From: Notospermus geniculatus
Lineage: Eukaryota; Nemertea; Pilidiophora; Heteronemertea; Lineidae
Direction: 5' to 3'
DNA length: 64,000 nucleotides
Assembly (NCBI GenBank): GCA_002633025.1
Contig: NMRB01001512.1
Location: forward strand, 60,490 to 124,489
This document shows positions 39,683 through 53,148 of this stretch, in pieces; positions within the stretch are counted from its first letter, which is position 1, and each line of letters begins with the position of its first letter. A program made the position numbers and the translations under genes. The notes below the pieces were generated by a model. That model was given only the letters and a program-made list of their open reading frames with translations, was not told the origin of the DNA and did no database searches.

Positions 39683-39972
39683 CAGGCGCGGATCCAGGAT
39701 TTTTGGCAGAGGGGGGTCAGGGCCGCCAAGAGTGATCGTTGTAGGTGGGCGCGGAAGATACCTGCGCCAACGGGGGTCTGGGGGTCCTCCCCCAGAAAAT
39801 TTTGAAAGCTAGAAGGCCGTAGATGCGATTTCCTGGCATCTCAGTATCAAAACAGAAGCTTTAGTCTTGCGTTTTTTTTGCTTATTGTCACAAACTATTG
39901 AAAAAAAACAATTGGCGGTGGCAAGCAGGGGGGGTCACGACCCCCAAAACCCCCCCTCTGGATCCACGCCTG
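39683..39972. mobile_element. 290-bp hAT-like element CAGGCGCGGATCC...GGATCCACGCCTG
   Basis: Inverted ends CAGGCGCGGATCCAG and CTGGATCCACGCCTG. CATGA is repeated on both sides (39678-39682 and 39973-39977). The first block (near 37934) has the uninterrupted empty site. The interior includes CCCCC/GGGGG runs. Same 5-bp duplication size and CAGGC start as the 920-bp element at 13448, so both may be mobilised by related transposases. Confidence 0.8.
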
Positions 39973-40133
39973 CATGACATAACGACAAAATTGGGTCATG
40001 TAGCAAAGGGGTTGATCGCAAGAGCATGAGAAAACGTTCACGTGGGGCAGCATCATTATGAAGTGATGATTCATTCACAAGCAATTACCGGTAGTAGGAC
40101 TGTGATGTTGACCACAAGTACTATGAATTTCAG

Positions 40134-42047
<1,914 letters not shown>

Positions 42048-44642
42048 CCAGCAGTTCTCCGAGGGTGGGTTTGTGATCTATGAAAATGGCTTAGAAGATG
42101 ATGCAACCGGTGCTTGTTGATAGGTCTGAGTCTGAGTGACCTGTCATATTATTAAAGGTCTGAGTGTCACATTATAAAGGTGTGAGTAACTTGTGATATG
42201 GTTGATGCACTGGAGTTGGAATGTGTTTGTTTTCCTTGGCATTGAAATGAAATTGAGCATTTCTTACCTCATTATTGTGATCGTCTCATTTCTTTCCATT
42301 TTGCCCTCTGGTCAGGGTTATGGTTGGCTAAAGAGTTTGTTGGAATGGTTATTGTTTGATTTAATAGGGGAATCTGTGATGTAAGCAATGGCAGTAATAC
42401 CAGTCAATAGGGACATGCTATTATTATGTGTTTAATCAATAGGTAATGCATGACTCGCACTAGTCACAGTGAGGGACACATCGAAGTAAGCAGTTGAATA
42501 CCAGACAGCACCCACTCATGTCAACAGACCACTCCAGCAGAGCTAGATGTTAATACAGTGTGAAGTATGACTCCACCCCAGCCTTGGGACTGTAGGACGC
42601 CTCTGACAGCCATCAGCAGGCATCACAAGTCAAGCCCGCCAGGTTTCACAAGCCTCACACAGCAAAATGGTAATTCCCACCCTACAATAAGTTTGCATTG
42701 GGAACAAATCAGGGCTTCTTGGTAACATCTTCATTCTTCACTCTCAGTAAGTTCCCCGATATATTTCCCTTATTTGCATTTTACATGTCCTTCAGAATGT
42801 CAGGTTGGATGTACCGGTATCTGTGAAGATGGGTTTATGAAGATGACCAAGTCCTGAACTAGTCCCATCTCCACTACATGCATTCAGTGGTGCTCTTATC
42901 TTGTTAACCATTATAAATGATCAGTCATTTAACTATGGAGCATTTCATGTTATAATATGGAAGTATATTCAACCATTCAACTCTGTTTATGAAAATCCCT
43001 TGCTTTGTTAGTGATGTTTTGTTTGTTTTTCTCATCTTTATTGTAATTTTGTCATAAATGATCTGTTCCAGGTTTTCACTGTCTGTTGAACGTGATAAAG
43101 ACTAACTTTCCTCTCAGCTTTTGTCTTGACAAAAACCACAGACAGTAGTCAACAACTTTGTCATGTTCTGTTAGCAGGTGGGGGTGGGGGGTCATTGTGA
43201 AAATCTTTGAAATTGACTGCGAAAGCACATTGCATGTAAATTATTCATCTTTTCAACACATTGTGGATCTTGTTCTTTCATGTTCAAGAATAAAGAGAAT
43301 ATAGTCATTCCTTGGACTAGAGTGAGGCGTTCATCTCAGGTCACAGGAAGCATACCAATGAGATCTCTTTTCTGACTGAATTATGTGTGGATTTATGAAT
43401 GCACTTCATGTTTTTGATGGATCGGTAATCATTGTTCGAGTGTGTGTTATTGTATCGTATCATGAGGCATAATCAAGATAAAGTGAACACAATATTTATT
43501 CTATACTGCATTTGTTGATTCATTTCATTTGTCTGTTTTGAGAATCCAGAGCCCCACGATTCCTATGGCCTTAAAATGCCCAACCACTGCACTCTGCCAC
43601 AACAATCATGACACCATTTTCTTAGCCCATTTGTAATTCATGAATTTCAATTTCCCGCGTCGAAACAATTTCCACTAAAAGCAGACGACGGGAGCTAGAC
43701 TGGTCTCCTGCCCACATAAGGCTCTGAGTTGCCTTGTTGGGAACGTTACGAGGGCGAAATACCAGTCTCACGCGAGCTCTCCACTTTGGAGGTGAGAAAC
43801 GTAGCACGCTGGAAAACCCAGCTCTGACATTTGTTGAAGTGTGGTCAGTTTTCGTCTCTCTAACTCCGTATTTAAGATCAAATCTTTTTATATCATCCTC
43901 TAGAAATGTTTTAAACTTTGTAGGCAAATTGCTGATGGTGTTTTAGATTGCTGTTTTAGGCTAGATTTGATAAAAACGAGTTCAAGTTCTAGGTTGCTAA
44001 GCACGCCATGATGACCTGTTTATTCCATGTCCATGATATGCTGATACAATGTATACAATGTGGTTTTGTGTGTCAATACCAAAATATAGGCCGACGTCAC
44101 ATATGACGCACGAAAATTTATTTATAGGCCTAGGCCTAGTTTAAAATATTTTGACTACGCTATCCCATAGCCTAGCCAAGCCGGGTCATATGCTCATATG
44201 CTGTTGTGTATATGCTGTTGTGTATATTAGGAGGCTAGCTGTGTAGTAGGACCGATAAGTGATACCGGTTCCATGTCTAGTACGATAGGCCTAGGCTTAT
44301 GCTATTCATCGTATCCATGACGTAACTCCGACAGTGTGCGCCATTGCTGACGTCGCCGTATATAGTACCGGTAATGACGCAAAGGTGGTGGGCAAAATTC
44401 ATTGCTTTACTGAAGAAAGCTGGTGGGCAAAACGCGCAACGTCACAGAATGAGATACGATGGTGTGATGGTGCCACTAGGCCTAATAAAATGTCCGTGAG
44501 CCCTTTTAGTTGCATAATGAGCCATCAGGCGCAGCAGTGTAAGAATAAGCTGCAGTACTAGGCCTACAATTTACCGTACTTCAAGAGTCACCCACTACCG
44601 TATCTGTCACACACGCTGCTAAAAATCATTTTATTGTTTCAG
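42048..44642. other. ABCC1 3' UTR and ABCC1-annexin intergenic region
   Basis: No coding exon recognised. AATAAA at 43289-43294 is a candidate ABCC1 poly(A) signal. The last 600 bp before the annexin first exon contain several TAGGCCTAGG, ACCGGTA and TGACG words and may include the annexin promoter; no TATA box was identified. Confidence 0.4.
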
Positions 44643-44663
44643 ACTCCACCAATATAATCAAAA

Positions 44664-47600
44664 ATGGTAAGTAGCGGTACCCTTAAAGGGGGATTGATAA
44701 TGATACTTTGACCCTCATTGATTGCACAGCTTCAATCTCTCTTACTGCATCTTTCTGAAGTGATGGCCCAAACAGTCTCTAAAATGATTTACAAAAGTGT
44801 GTTGTTTATTTTTGATTACATATATAAGTTTCATCCTCTCCTTCAGAGTAACTATCCAACCCAATATCGTCCATATGGCGGCCCGCCGCCAGGGGGTGTG
44901 TTCGGTATGAATGCCGCAATGGCCCCATATGGGATGCCACCTGCTGGATATGGCGGTGGTTATGGCGGTCCTCCCAATTATGGAGGTGGTTATTCTGGTA
45001 TGTAATTTGAAAACTTTGTAGTTTGAAGGTTTGAGTTGGTGGAACTTAGAGGATTTAGAAGTCAAACATCCAGTATTTGCCACTCATTGAGAACCCAAAC
45101 ACAGATTGTTTCACCATAAGTATGTTGTGTTTGTTTTGTGGAGACTGCTGAGGCTGTATTGTGAGTCATAGTTTTCATTGATAACCCGGTGATTCATTTG
45201 TTGTTGCAGCTTATAACCAGGGTCCAACTTATGCCCCCCAGGCTCTCCAGTCAGTTCAGATGGCATATGCTGGCAACCAAACTGTAAGTTCAACCTTGTA
45301 GTCATAGACCAGGCACAGATTCAGGGGCTGCCCTCTTTCTTTGCTGGTAAATTTGTTTAAAATTGGTCGTGATTTTTCAATGAATTGGGACCAGGCAGAC
45401 CCCCAAGTCCTGGATCTTCACTTGGAGACTGCATTGCGTGCTGAAATACCACGATCATGCTCTAACGATTCTTTTGTTTTTTCCAAGGCTCCGCCTCAGC
45501 AGCTGCAGATGCCTCCATCAGCCCAAGCATCAATGTTGCAGGCTCAAATGAATCTTGCCACCCAGCAGATGTGTCAGTGGGAGATGTACAAAAAGGTATG
45601 TTAGCGAGGTTAATAGAGAGGATGCGCAGCTTTCCGACTCCGACTCCGACTTCAACTACGAGAACGAATTGCAGTTCGCTGTGGACATCCTTGATAAAAA
45701 CGATTTGATAGACGTTTGCAAATCGTAAAATGCCATAACTCTGTGCAGAATAATTTTGACTCGTAATCGGAAGTGCGCATAAATCGCAAATATCGTAGTC
45801 GTCGTAGTCGTGTCTCAAAGTCGTAACGACTAGGATTACGACTTCAATATTCATTATTTATCCGCACTTCCGATTTATTAGGCCAATTTTTTCTGCCTTC
45901 AGTTTATGGTATTTGACAAATTGAAAACTTCTATCACATCGTTTTTATCAAGGATGTCCATAGCGGACTACAATTCGTTCTCGTAGCTGAAGTCGGAGTG
46001 GGAGTCGGAAAGCTGTGCATCCTCTCTATTATCTGGTCCGACTCCCACTCCCGCTCCGACTCTGACTTGAGAAAATTATGATTTTTCAAGTCGGGGATAA
46101 ATCTACCGGTACCACCCAGGTGAGTTTTATTCATTCTCTTGAATGAGTAAACACCATTGCTTTGGAAAACCCTGTTGTACAGTACGTTGCACAATTGACC
46201 ACCCTTTATCCGCGAACGTGACGCGGAAGGTATGCTTCAGTTCAACGCGTATGGTACGGGTGNGGCAGGTGAGGGGGCATCTCATCGTATGGTTTACATG
46301 ATGATTCACAAGCTATTCATGAATCTTATCAACTCATGTTGAAGAAAGCTGAGATGGCCCCCAACTGTAGTGAAAATGACGTCATAACATCCGGGTCAGA
46401 CAGCCAGGGGAATACCCCTGGGGAATACCAATATCAGGGTAAAGAACAAGTGTAGGGGAAAATAGCATTTTTTTATTCTAGTACACCCTATATGCAAATA
46501 ATAAAAATATGTATATTCAGCCCCAAGACAAAACTGTCTTGGAGTAACATTAACAAATTATTTCATTCATCTGGTAAAGAGATGAACATCCTAGAATATT
46601 TGACACTGTACCCCCACTGAACCAAGAAATATACGAAAGCTGAACAAGACTGTATATAAGCACAGGACAACTGTATAGGAAGTGTAATGGTGTGCTCAGG
46701 CATGCTCAAATTGACACTACCGCGGGTTGGTGTGATTCATGTACAGTAGTATAAGGTGCATGTATAGTTCAATGTGCATGGTGTGGATGCGCCTTATTCA
46801 CCAGTGCGCTTTATTTATGGATTTGGTAATGGCGTCCAGGGGGTGCGGCTTATATCCCAGTGCGTTTTGTACGCCAATAAATACGGTATATAAGTTTCAT
46901 CCTATCCTTCAGAGTAACTATCCAACCCAATATCGTCCATATGGTGGCCCGCCACCAGGGGGTGTGTTCGGTATGAATGCCGCAATGGCCCCATATGGGA
47001 TGCCACCTGCTGGATATGGCGGTGGTTATGGAGGTCCTCCCAATTATGGAGGTGGTTATTCTGGTATGTACTAGTAATTTGAAAACTTTGTAGTTTTTTG
47101 AAGGTTTGAGTTGGAGGATTTAGAAGTCAAACATCCAGTATTTGCCACTCAATAGGGAGGTTTCGCAAGCGCCCGGTTAGGCCATACGACGACGTTTATC
47201 TATTGTTTGGGTATACCCACACAATAGATAAACGTCGTCGTATGGCCTAACCGGGCGCTTGCGAAACCTCCCTATTGAGAACCCAGACACAGATTGTTTC
47301 ACCATAAGTATGTTGTATTTGTTTTGTGGAGACTGCTGAGGCTATATTGTGAGTCAGAGTTTTCATTGATAACCCGGTGATTCATTTGTTGTTGCAGCTT
47401 ATAACCAGGGTCCAACTTATGCCCCCCAGGCTCTCCAGTCAGTTCAGATGGCATATGCTGGCAACCAAACTGTGAGTTCAACCTTACAACCATGTATCAC
47501 TTATATTTTGGACGAATGTCCATGGTTCTAATAAGATTGCACTTGTTATGATGCCAATCATTTTGGTTCCTTCCCTATGGCGTACACCCCAGGAATCAAG

Positions 47601-50600
47601 ATTTAGCGATGAAAATTACAAAGACCAGGCACAGATTCAGGGATGGGGGTGCCCTCTTTCTTTGCAGGTAAATTTTTTTAAAAATTGGTCATGATTTTTC
47701 AATGAATTGGGACCAGGCAGACCCCCAAGTCCTGGATCTTCACTTGGAGACTGCATTGCGTGCTGAAATACCACGATCATGCTCTAACGATTCTTTTGTT
47801 TTTTCCAAGGCTCCGCCTCAGCAGCTGCAGATGCCTCCATCAGCCCAAGCATCAATGTTGCAGGCTCAAATGAATCTTGCCACCCAACAGATGTGTCAGT
47901 GGGAGATGTACAAAAAGGTTTGTTTAAAAAAAATATTGAGTTGAGAACCGAGCGCCAAATTCGGCATTATTGGTTCTATAGACAATATTGGGCGATTTTA
48001 ATGTAATGCAGGAGGAAACCGGAGTGCCCGGAGAAAACCTGCGCTGTCAGAGAGAGTCGCCCTCTCTATCACATGAGACACGTACCCGACCGGGAATCGA
48101 ACCCGCGACCTCAGAGGTGACAGGCGCCGATGTTTCCATTGCGCCACTCTGACAGGTTTGTTGGTTTGTTGGCGAGGTTAAGATCTGGTCCGACTCACAC
48201 TCCGACTTCGACTTGAGAAAATTCTGATTTTTCAAGTCGGCGATAAATCTACTGGTACCACCCAGAGTGGGGGTTTTATTCATTCTCTTGAATGAGTAAA
48301 CACCATTGCTTTGGAAAACCCTGTTGTACAGTACGTTGCACAATTGACCACCCTTTATCCGCAAACGTGACGCGGAAGGTATGCTTCAGTTCAACGCGTA
48401 TGGTACGGGTGTGTCACGCGCCTCTGTTGCGTGATGTCGGCGCACCACGGGTGAATGACGTTACGTCTTCACTGCGTGCCTTCCATGACGGTACGCGACG
48501 TCCGCGGAAGATACGAGGATGGTACGCCCATGTGGTATGGGGATGGTGTGCAGTGCGGAAGGGAGGTCAGTTGTGCAATGTACTGTATTTAATCCAAGAT
48601 ACAGAATAGCACAAAATTGACACACAAAATGATAATAAGCAAGAACAAAAAAGGAATCCTCTGGAGTTGGAGTCGAGACTCGGAACGTTATCTGAACCTC
48701 CCTGTTGTTTAATCCCTTACATTTTCAAGATTACTGTGTTCATGAGGTGTCAGTGTGTTCATGAGTTGTCAGTGTGTTCATGAGTTTTCTGTGTGTTCAT
48801 GAGTTGTCTGTGTGTGCTCGAGTTGTCAGTGTATCCATGAGTTACCAGTGTGTTTATGAGTTGTCAGTGTTCATGAGCTGGTCCGTATCACTAGAATCTC
48901 CTCTTGTTGCAGATGGGTATGATCTCAGAGGATGACGACGACGACGATGATGATGACTACAGGGGCAAGGTAATCAGAAACAAATTCTGAGTTCTGTTTC
49001 TTTTGCTTTTCAGCAGTAATCTGTGGAATTACTTGGTCCATTGCTTGGTTTGACTTTCTCACAGTATTGCAATCTCCCACCTCTCAAGTTCCACATTATG
49101 ACATATAATTTAGACTGTTAAGTCAAAAGTTACTGCAATGACAAGCAGGCCTACCTTTAGTGGGGTGCTTGTAAAAGAACCTGAATTGATTCTGATGGTT
49201 TTATTCTTCAGGGCAGGAAAGGCAAGGGGCGACGTCGACAAAGGCGTCGTCGTAGGTTCCAGGAAGAAGAGGAGGAGGAGGAGGAGGAAGATGACTATGA
49301 TCCAGAAGAAGAGGCCAAGGTAAGGAAAAAGCTCGTTTCTGGACTGACTAAGGAAAAAGTTTGATATTTCTGGACTGACTGACAAATTGATACTGACAAA
49401 TTGATATATTTGTCATAATATCTGATGTTCAGGCATATTGGCAGCACTGTTTACTTGGTGAGGTGGTGGTATGTGAATTCAATAATATACCAGTAAAAGA
49501 ATTATTCATCAATAATTTACAGAAAGCTAAGGAAACGGCAGACAAGCTTGCTGCTAAGTTAGCAGAAAATGAAGCTGTGAAAATGGAGGTCAAGAAGGCA
49601 TTCATTGAGGAAATGATGAGACGGCAGGACGCCAGCGGCACGTTTGACCTCACACAAGGAACAATCACTGAATATAAAACCTACACGAGCGATGATCCTG
49701 TTGCTGCCTTCTACATGAAGGAGAGGTCCACAGATCTTACTGAAAAAGGTCACAATAAGTGGAATTCAGAGGCTGATTGTGAATATCTTAGGAAGGCAAT
49801 GAAGGGAGCTGGTGAGTAAATACAGTCTTGAATATTGACACATTTACTAGCGGGAAAGATTGATGGAACATGGATCTTGTAAATAACATCCACCTCAGAA
49901 GAGATTGATGTCATTATTGTCTTCAGTTTCTCTGCTGTCGCCCTTGTGACATGCTATAGCCTGGTAAATATCAAGAAGTCAACTTCCAGAATCTTGCGAA
50001 TTTTCGACCCCAACCGGGGTCTTCCTTAGGCACTTCTCAGTTGGAGAGACCAGAAAAGACTGGGACAAACAGCCTGGTACAAACAGTCATCCTTTTAACA
50101 AACCTCTCCTACTTAGGGACCAATGAGGATGCCATCATTCATATCGTTACCACCCGTAACAACGCCCAGCGACAGGAGCTGAAGAAGAAGTTCAAGACAA
50201 TGTATGGACGAGTGAGTACCGTAGTTCTCTGTGTGAACGGGCCACAAGCTACAGGCTCCAGTATCGGCAAATTTCATCCAATCAGCCACGACATGTATGG
50301 ATGAGGCCCACCACTTGGCATATCACCTTATCACTCTCTCAGATCACACGTCATCCCAGGATTGACTTTCCTTCCTTTCCAGGATCTGATTGATGATATC
50401 AACAGTGAACTCAGCGGTGACTTCAGGGAGACCGTCATGGGATTGTTCGTCAAGCCAGCTGTCTATGATGCTTGGTCTGTGAAGGAAGCGATCTATGTAA
50501 GTTCATAATCATCTTTTTACCTGGCGGTGTTTAGTGTAAAGGTTGAGAAGAAATACGACACACTGGTTTTCCGATTTGATCTGTTGAGCAATGGCCACGT

Positions 50601-53148
50601 TGAGGATGCATGTGATGTCTTTCCATCACACTGGGTCCATCACTCATTCGAACCACTGACCATCTATCTGGTCCCTTGCCCCCCCCCNATTCAGTTCCAT
50701 CTTCATCATTTGATTGTTTGCGTATTCCAGGGGCTCGGGACGGATGAGGAATCACTGATTGAAATTCTGATGACCAGGACCAATGCTCAGATTAAAGAAA
50801 TGAGATCTGTCTACAAAGATGGTAAGGTCACTTCTCCTCAGTCCTGACTTCATGTTACATGAATAAACAGGAGGAAACCAGAGTGCCTGGAGAAAATCTG
50901 TGATATCAAGGAGATTCTCCCTCTGTCAGAATATGAATAGGCATGGTTGGGCGGTAGAACAGGGGACCTTCAGCAGGGAAGGGTGTCAGTTTCCACTGCC
51001 CTACTCTGACATGTTTCAATCCTATGTTATGATCTTGTAAACTTCAATCTTTGGTAAATTTCCTTCCAGTTGCTAGCCCAAATCGCAAACAACAGGACAC
51101 ATTGCTTGACAAAGACATTGTTGATGACACTAGTGGGGACTTCAAAAGGCTTCTTGTTGCTGCTGCTCAGGTAAAGGAAATTCTGACTCTGGCTACCATA
51201 AAAACCATTTTCTGCCCAAACTGCACAGCACATCTCAGATATTGAAAAGTTCCATCAGTAGTTTGATCAATGAGACGAGGAACTCTTGAGCCAATCATCA
51301 TCTGACCTCAGTTTGAAACTTTGGGTCACTTATAACACATGATAACTCATTGTTTTGTGAAACTATTACAGACTTCAGTATGATTCCTTACAGGGTAACC
51401 GTGACATCATATCCAGGGAGTGTCTTGAGAACGCTGTCGAAGAAATGGTCATAAATGATGTAGCTACAGGTAAGGACCAATTCTATGGACAAAGGTCTCT
51501 CATTGGGATGTCCTTGGAGTATTATCTTTGAGATTCTGCATTGTACCGTACAGTAGTGAGGTTGAGATCAGCGACTTAACACGGATCCTTATACGTATAT
51601 GGATAGAATTCTGTACGAGGACAAATTTTGTGTACATTTCGATCCGTATATGTATAAGGATCCATGATAAGTCGCTGATTTCAACCTCCTTAGTATCTCC
51701 CGACATTTTCCCCAGGCATGTGGCAGGTGAATTATGAGAAGCTCGTTGACCAGAGGGTAATGAAGCGGGACGCGCAGCGCTTGTACGACGCCGGTGAGAA
51801 GAAACTCGGGACCGATGAACAGGAATTCAACTTAATCTTCTCCGTCCGAGATTACTACACTCTGCGTGGAATCTACACGAAATATGTGTCGGTGAGTAGA
51901 TGGAGAGGTGGGAAACAGATTGAACCAATCGAGTGGCGAGGTTGAGATTTGTCAGGAGATCTGGGCCCATAATTTATAAAACTATTGAAGTCTATGTGTG
52001 ACACTTATCCTTTGTTCAATACAAAAGATAAGCATCACACTCAGAAGTATGAAGTGAAAACTCAAGGAAATGCATGCCCTCTGACATTGCATAATCATCT
52101 TCAATGATGAACAACTCTTCAAGAAATTGTCTTGTTACTTCAGCTCTCCCAGCGTGATATCATCAACTCTGTTGATCGTGAGACGTCCGGTGATTACAGA
52201 GCAGGCCTCAGGGCGATCGGTACGTTTGATAATTGATTACCGGTATATGAAATTAGGTCTTGCTTAGCTGCCGGGGTTACCGGTATCTGAATTTTCAAAT
52301 TTCTATTTGTTTTTACAATCTCAAGTTAGATTTGCCAAAGAAAAGATCCTACACATTTGTTTATTCGGGCAGATAGGCCCAGGAAGCCAGGAGCTCTGGC
52401 TGACCTCAGAAAAAGTCACGATAATTTGGTAGGATCTTGACTTACATGTGTGTCTGGTGAACGGACGACATAAAGCTTACATAGGGCATAGGATTGTCAG
52501 TGTGAGATGGCATTTCACTCAGTTACAAATTGCTGAAGAAATTCTTTGGTTTCTAGTGATGAACATCAAAAATCGTCCCATGTTTTTTGCTGAACGCCTG
52601 AGGAAAGCCATGAAGGGTCTGGGCACAGATGAGAAGACGCTGATCAGAATCGTTATCTCGCGTTCTGAGGTAAGCAGAGAATATGAAAATGATGATCGTG
52701 TGAATCTTTTGAACAGGATTGTTCACTAAAGTGGAAGACAGTCTCAAAGTGTTTCACATTATCTGCCAGAAGCCTTTCCTCTCAGCTGTCCGTGCTGTGT
52801 ACCAGTTGATCCTTTCACAGCTTTAAAATTCATGCTCGAATTGGGTATTTGTTGAAATGTATGACTACTACATGTAGCATCCTCCCACAGCAGGGGTTTT
52901 TACTTCGCACCTCTTCATCCACTCAGACTTTGTGTGCGAGTGTATGAAGAGGAGCGAGACCAAAGCTCTGCTATGGGAGGATGGACTATACCCTGTTGAA
53001 ATATACCCTGCTTGTGTTTCAGATTGACATGGTTCAGATCAAGGCCTGTTTCCTGCAGCTGACCAACCAGACATTATATAATTGGATCAAGGATGACACC
53101 AGCGGCGACTTCAAGAAAATTCTTCTCAAAATCGTTGGGAGGGACTAA
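44664..53148 (+). CDS. Annexin (A7/A11-like) with Gly/Tyr/Pro-rich N-terminus and Asp/Arg/Glu tracts
   Basis: Exons: 44664-44666 (ATG only), 44847-44997, 45210-45283, 45488-45595, 48913-48969, 49212-49319, 49523-49811, 50117-50211, 50383-50496, 50731-50821, 51070-51170, 51394-51469, 51716-51891, 52144-52219, 52557-52669 and 53023-53148. They close in frame at 585 residues. Residues 2-51 start [17 protein letters not shown] with GYGGGYGG runs, as in annexins A7/A11; 52-112 are Gln/Met-rich; 113-167 contain nine Asp, then an Arg/Lys run, then nine Glu. After a Lys/Glu-rich helix come four annexin repeats with type II calcium sites GAGTNED, GLGTDEE, KLGTDEQ and GLGTDEK, and DTSGDF in repeats 2 and 4. 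Annexins bind acidic membranes with Ca2+. GYP-rich annexins also form condensates and tether cargo to vesicles. Exons 2-4 occur again at 46913-47917. Confidence 0.9.
45611..46031. mobile_element. 421-bp palindromic element in annexin intron 4
   Basis: Inverted ends TAATAGAGAGGATGCGCAGC and GCTGTGCATCCTCTCTATTA, with inner arms including ATCCTTGATAAAAACGAT. The second block has the empty site GAGGTTAAGATCTGG near 48176, so this is an insertion. Confidence 0.8.
46913..47917 (+). CDS. Annexin exons 2-4, second copy
   Basis: Exons 46913-47063, 47398-47471 and 47810-47917 encode the same 111 residues as 44847-45595 with only silent or near-silent changes. The three exons total 333 nt and begin and end at codon boundaries, so an mRNA could in principle include both sets in frame (696 residues). 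The homology block is about 44818-46262 against 46886-48410; the first ends at the n at 46263. A haplotype duplication by the assembler is the simpler explanation. Confidence 0.75.
47150..47277. mobile_element. Near-perfect 128-bp palindromic MITE in annexin intron 2, second block
   Basis: Arms of about 58 bp starting CAATAGGGAGGTTTCGCAAG and ending with the exact complement CTTGCGAAACCTCCCTATTG. Absent from the first block (CACTCATTGAG near 45090). The near-perfect arms indicate a young insertion. One arm of the same family is at 40978-41046. Confidence 0.85.
47925..48154 (-). mobile_element. tRNA-derived SINE at the exon 4 splice donor (second block)
   Basis: Minus-strand head CTGTCAGAGTGGCGCAATGG, B box GGTTCGATTCCC, body AGAGAGGGCGACTC, 3' part TCCGGGCACTCCGGTTTCCT. 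GGTTTGTT is repeated at 47917-47924 and 48155-48162. The left copy of this target duplication contains the last exonic G and the GT donor of annexin exon 4. Missing from the first block. Confidence 0.85.
48327..48587. mobile_element. TIR element in annexin intron 4
   Basis: Inverted ends TACAGTACGTTGCACAATTG and the complement CAGTTGTGCAATGTACTGTA. The first 85 bp also lie at 46175-46262, just before the n. GC-rich interior, no coding capacity. Confidence 0.65.
48732..48878. repeat. Minisatellite, about seven 20-bp units
   Basis: Imperfect units of GTGTGTTCATGAGTTGTCA just upstream of annexin exon 5. Likely length-polymorphic. Confidence 0.8.
50870..51014 (-). mobile_element. Degenerate SINE of the CTGTCAGAGTGG family in annexin intron 10
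   Basis: Minus-strand head TGTCAGAGTAGGGCAGTGGA and tail TCCAGGCACTCTGGTTTCCT match the 47925-48154 SINE, with a decayed B box and about 60% of its length. Confidence 0.6.
51552..51695. mobile_element. Palindromic MITE in annexin intron 12
   Basis: Arms GGTTGAGATCAGCGACTTA plus CGGATCCTTATACGTATATG and complements on the right (AAGTCGCTGATTTCAACC). It ends only about 20 bp upstream of the exon 13 acceptor, so it probably overlaps the branch point/polypyrimidine region. Confidence 0.75.
52879..52982. mobile_element. Short inverted-repeat element in annexin intron 15
   Basis: Ends ATCCTCCCACAGCAGGGGTT and the complement CTCTGCTATGGGAGGAT. Further copies at 57192-57293 and 57551-57655 arose with the local duplications. 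Confidence 0.65.

Noticed and set aside
50688-50688. n near annexin exon 10 as a large hidden gap
   Set aside because: It follows a C homopolymer and the intron and exon around it are otherwise normal; probably a base-calling ambiguity.
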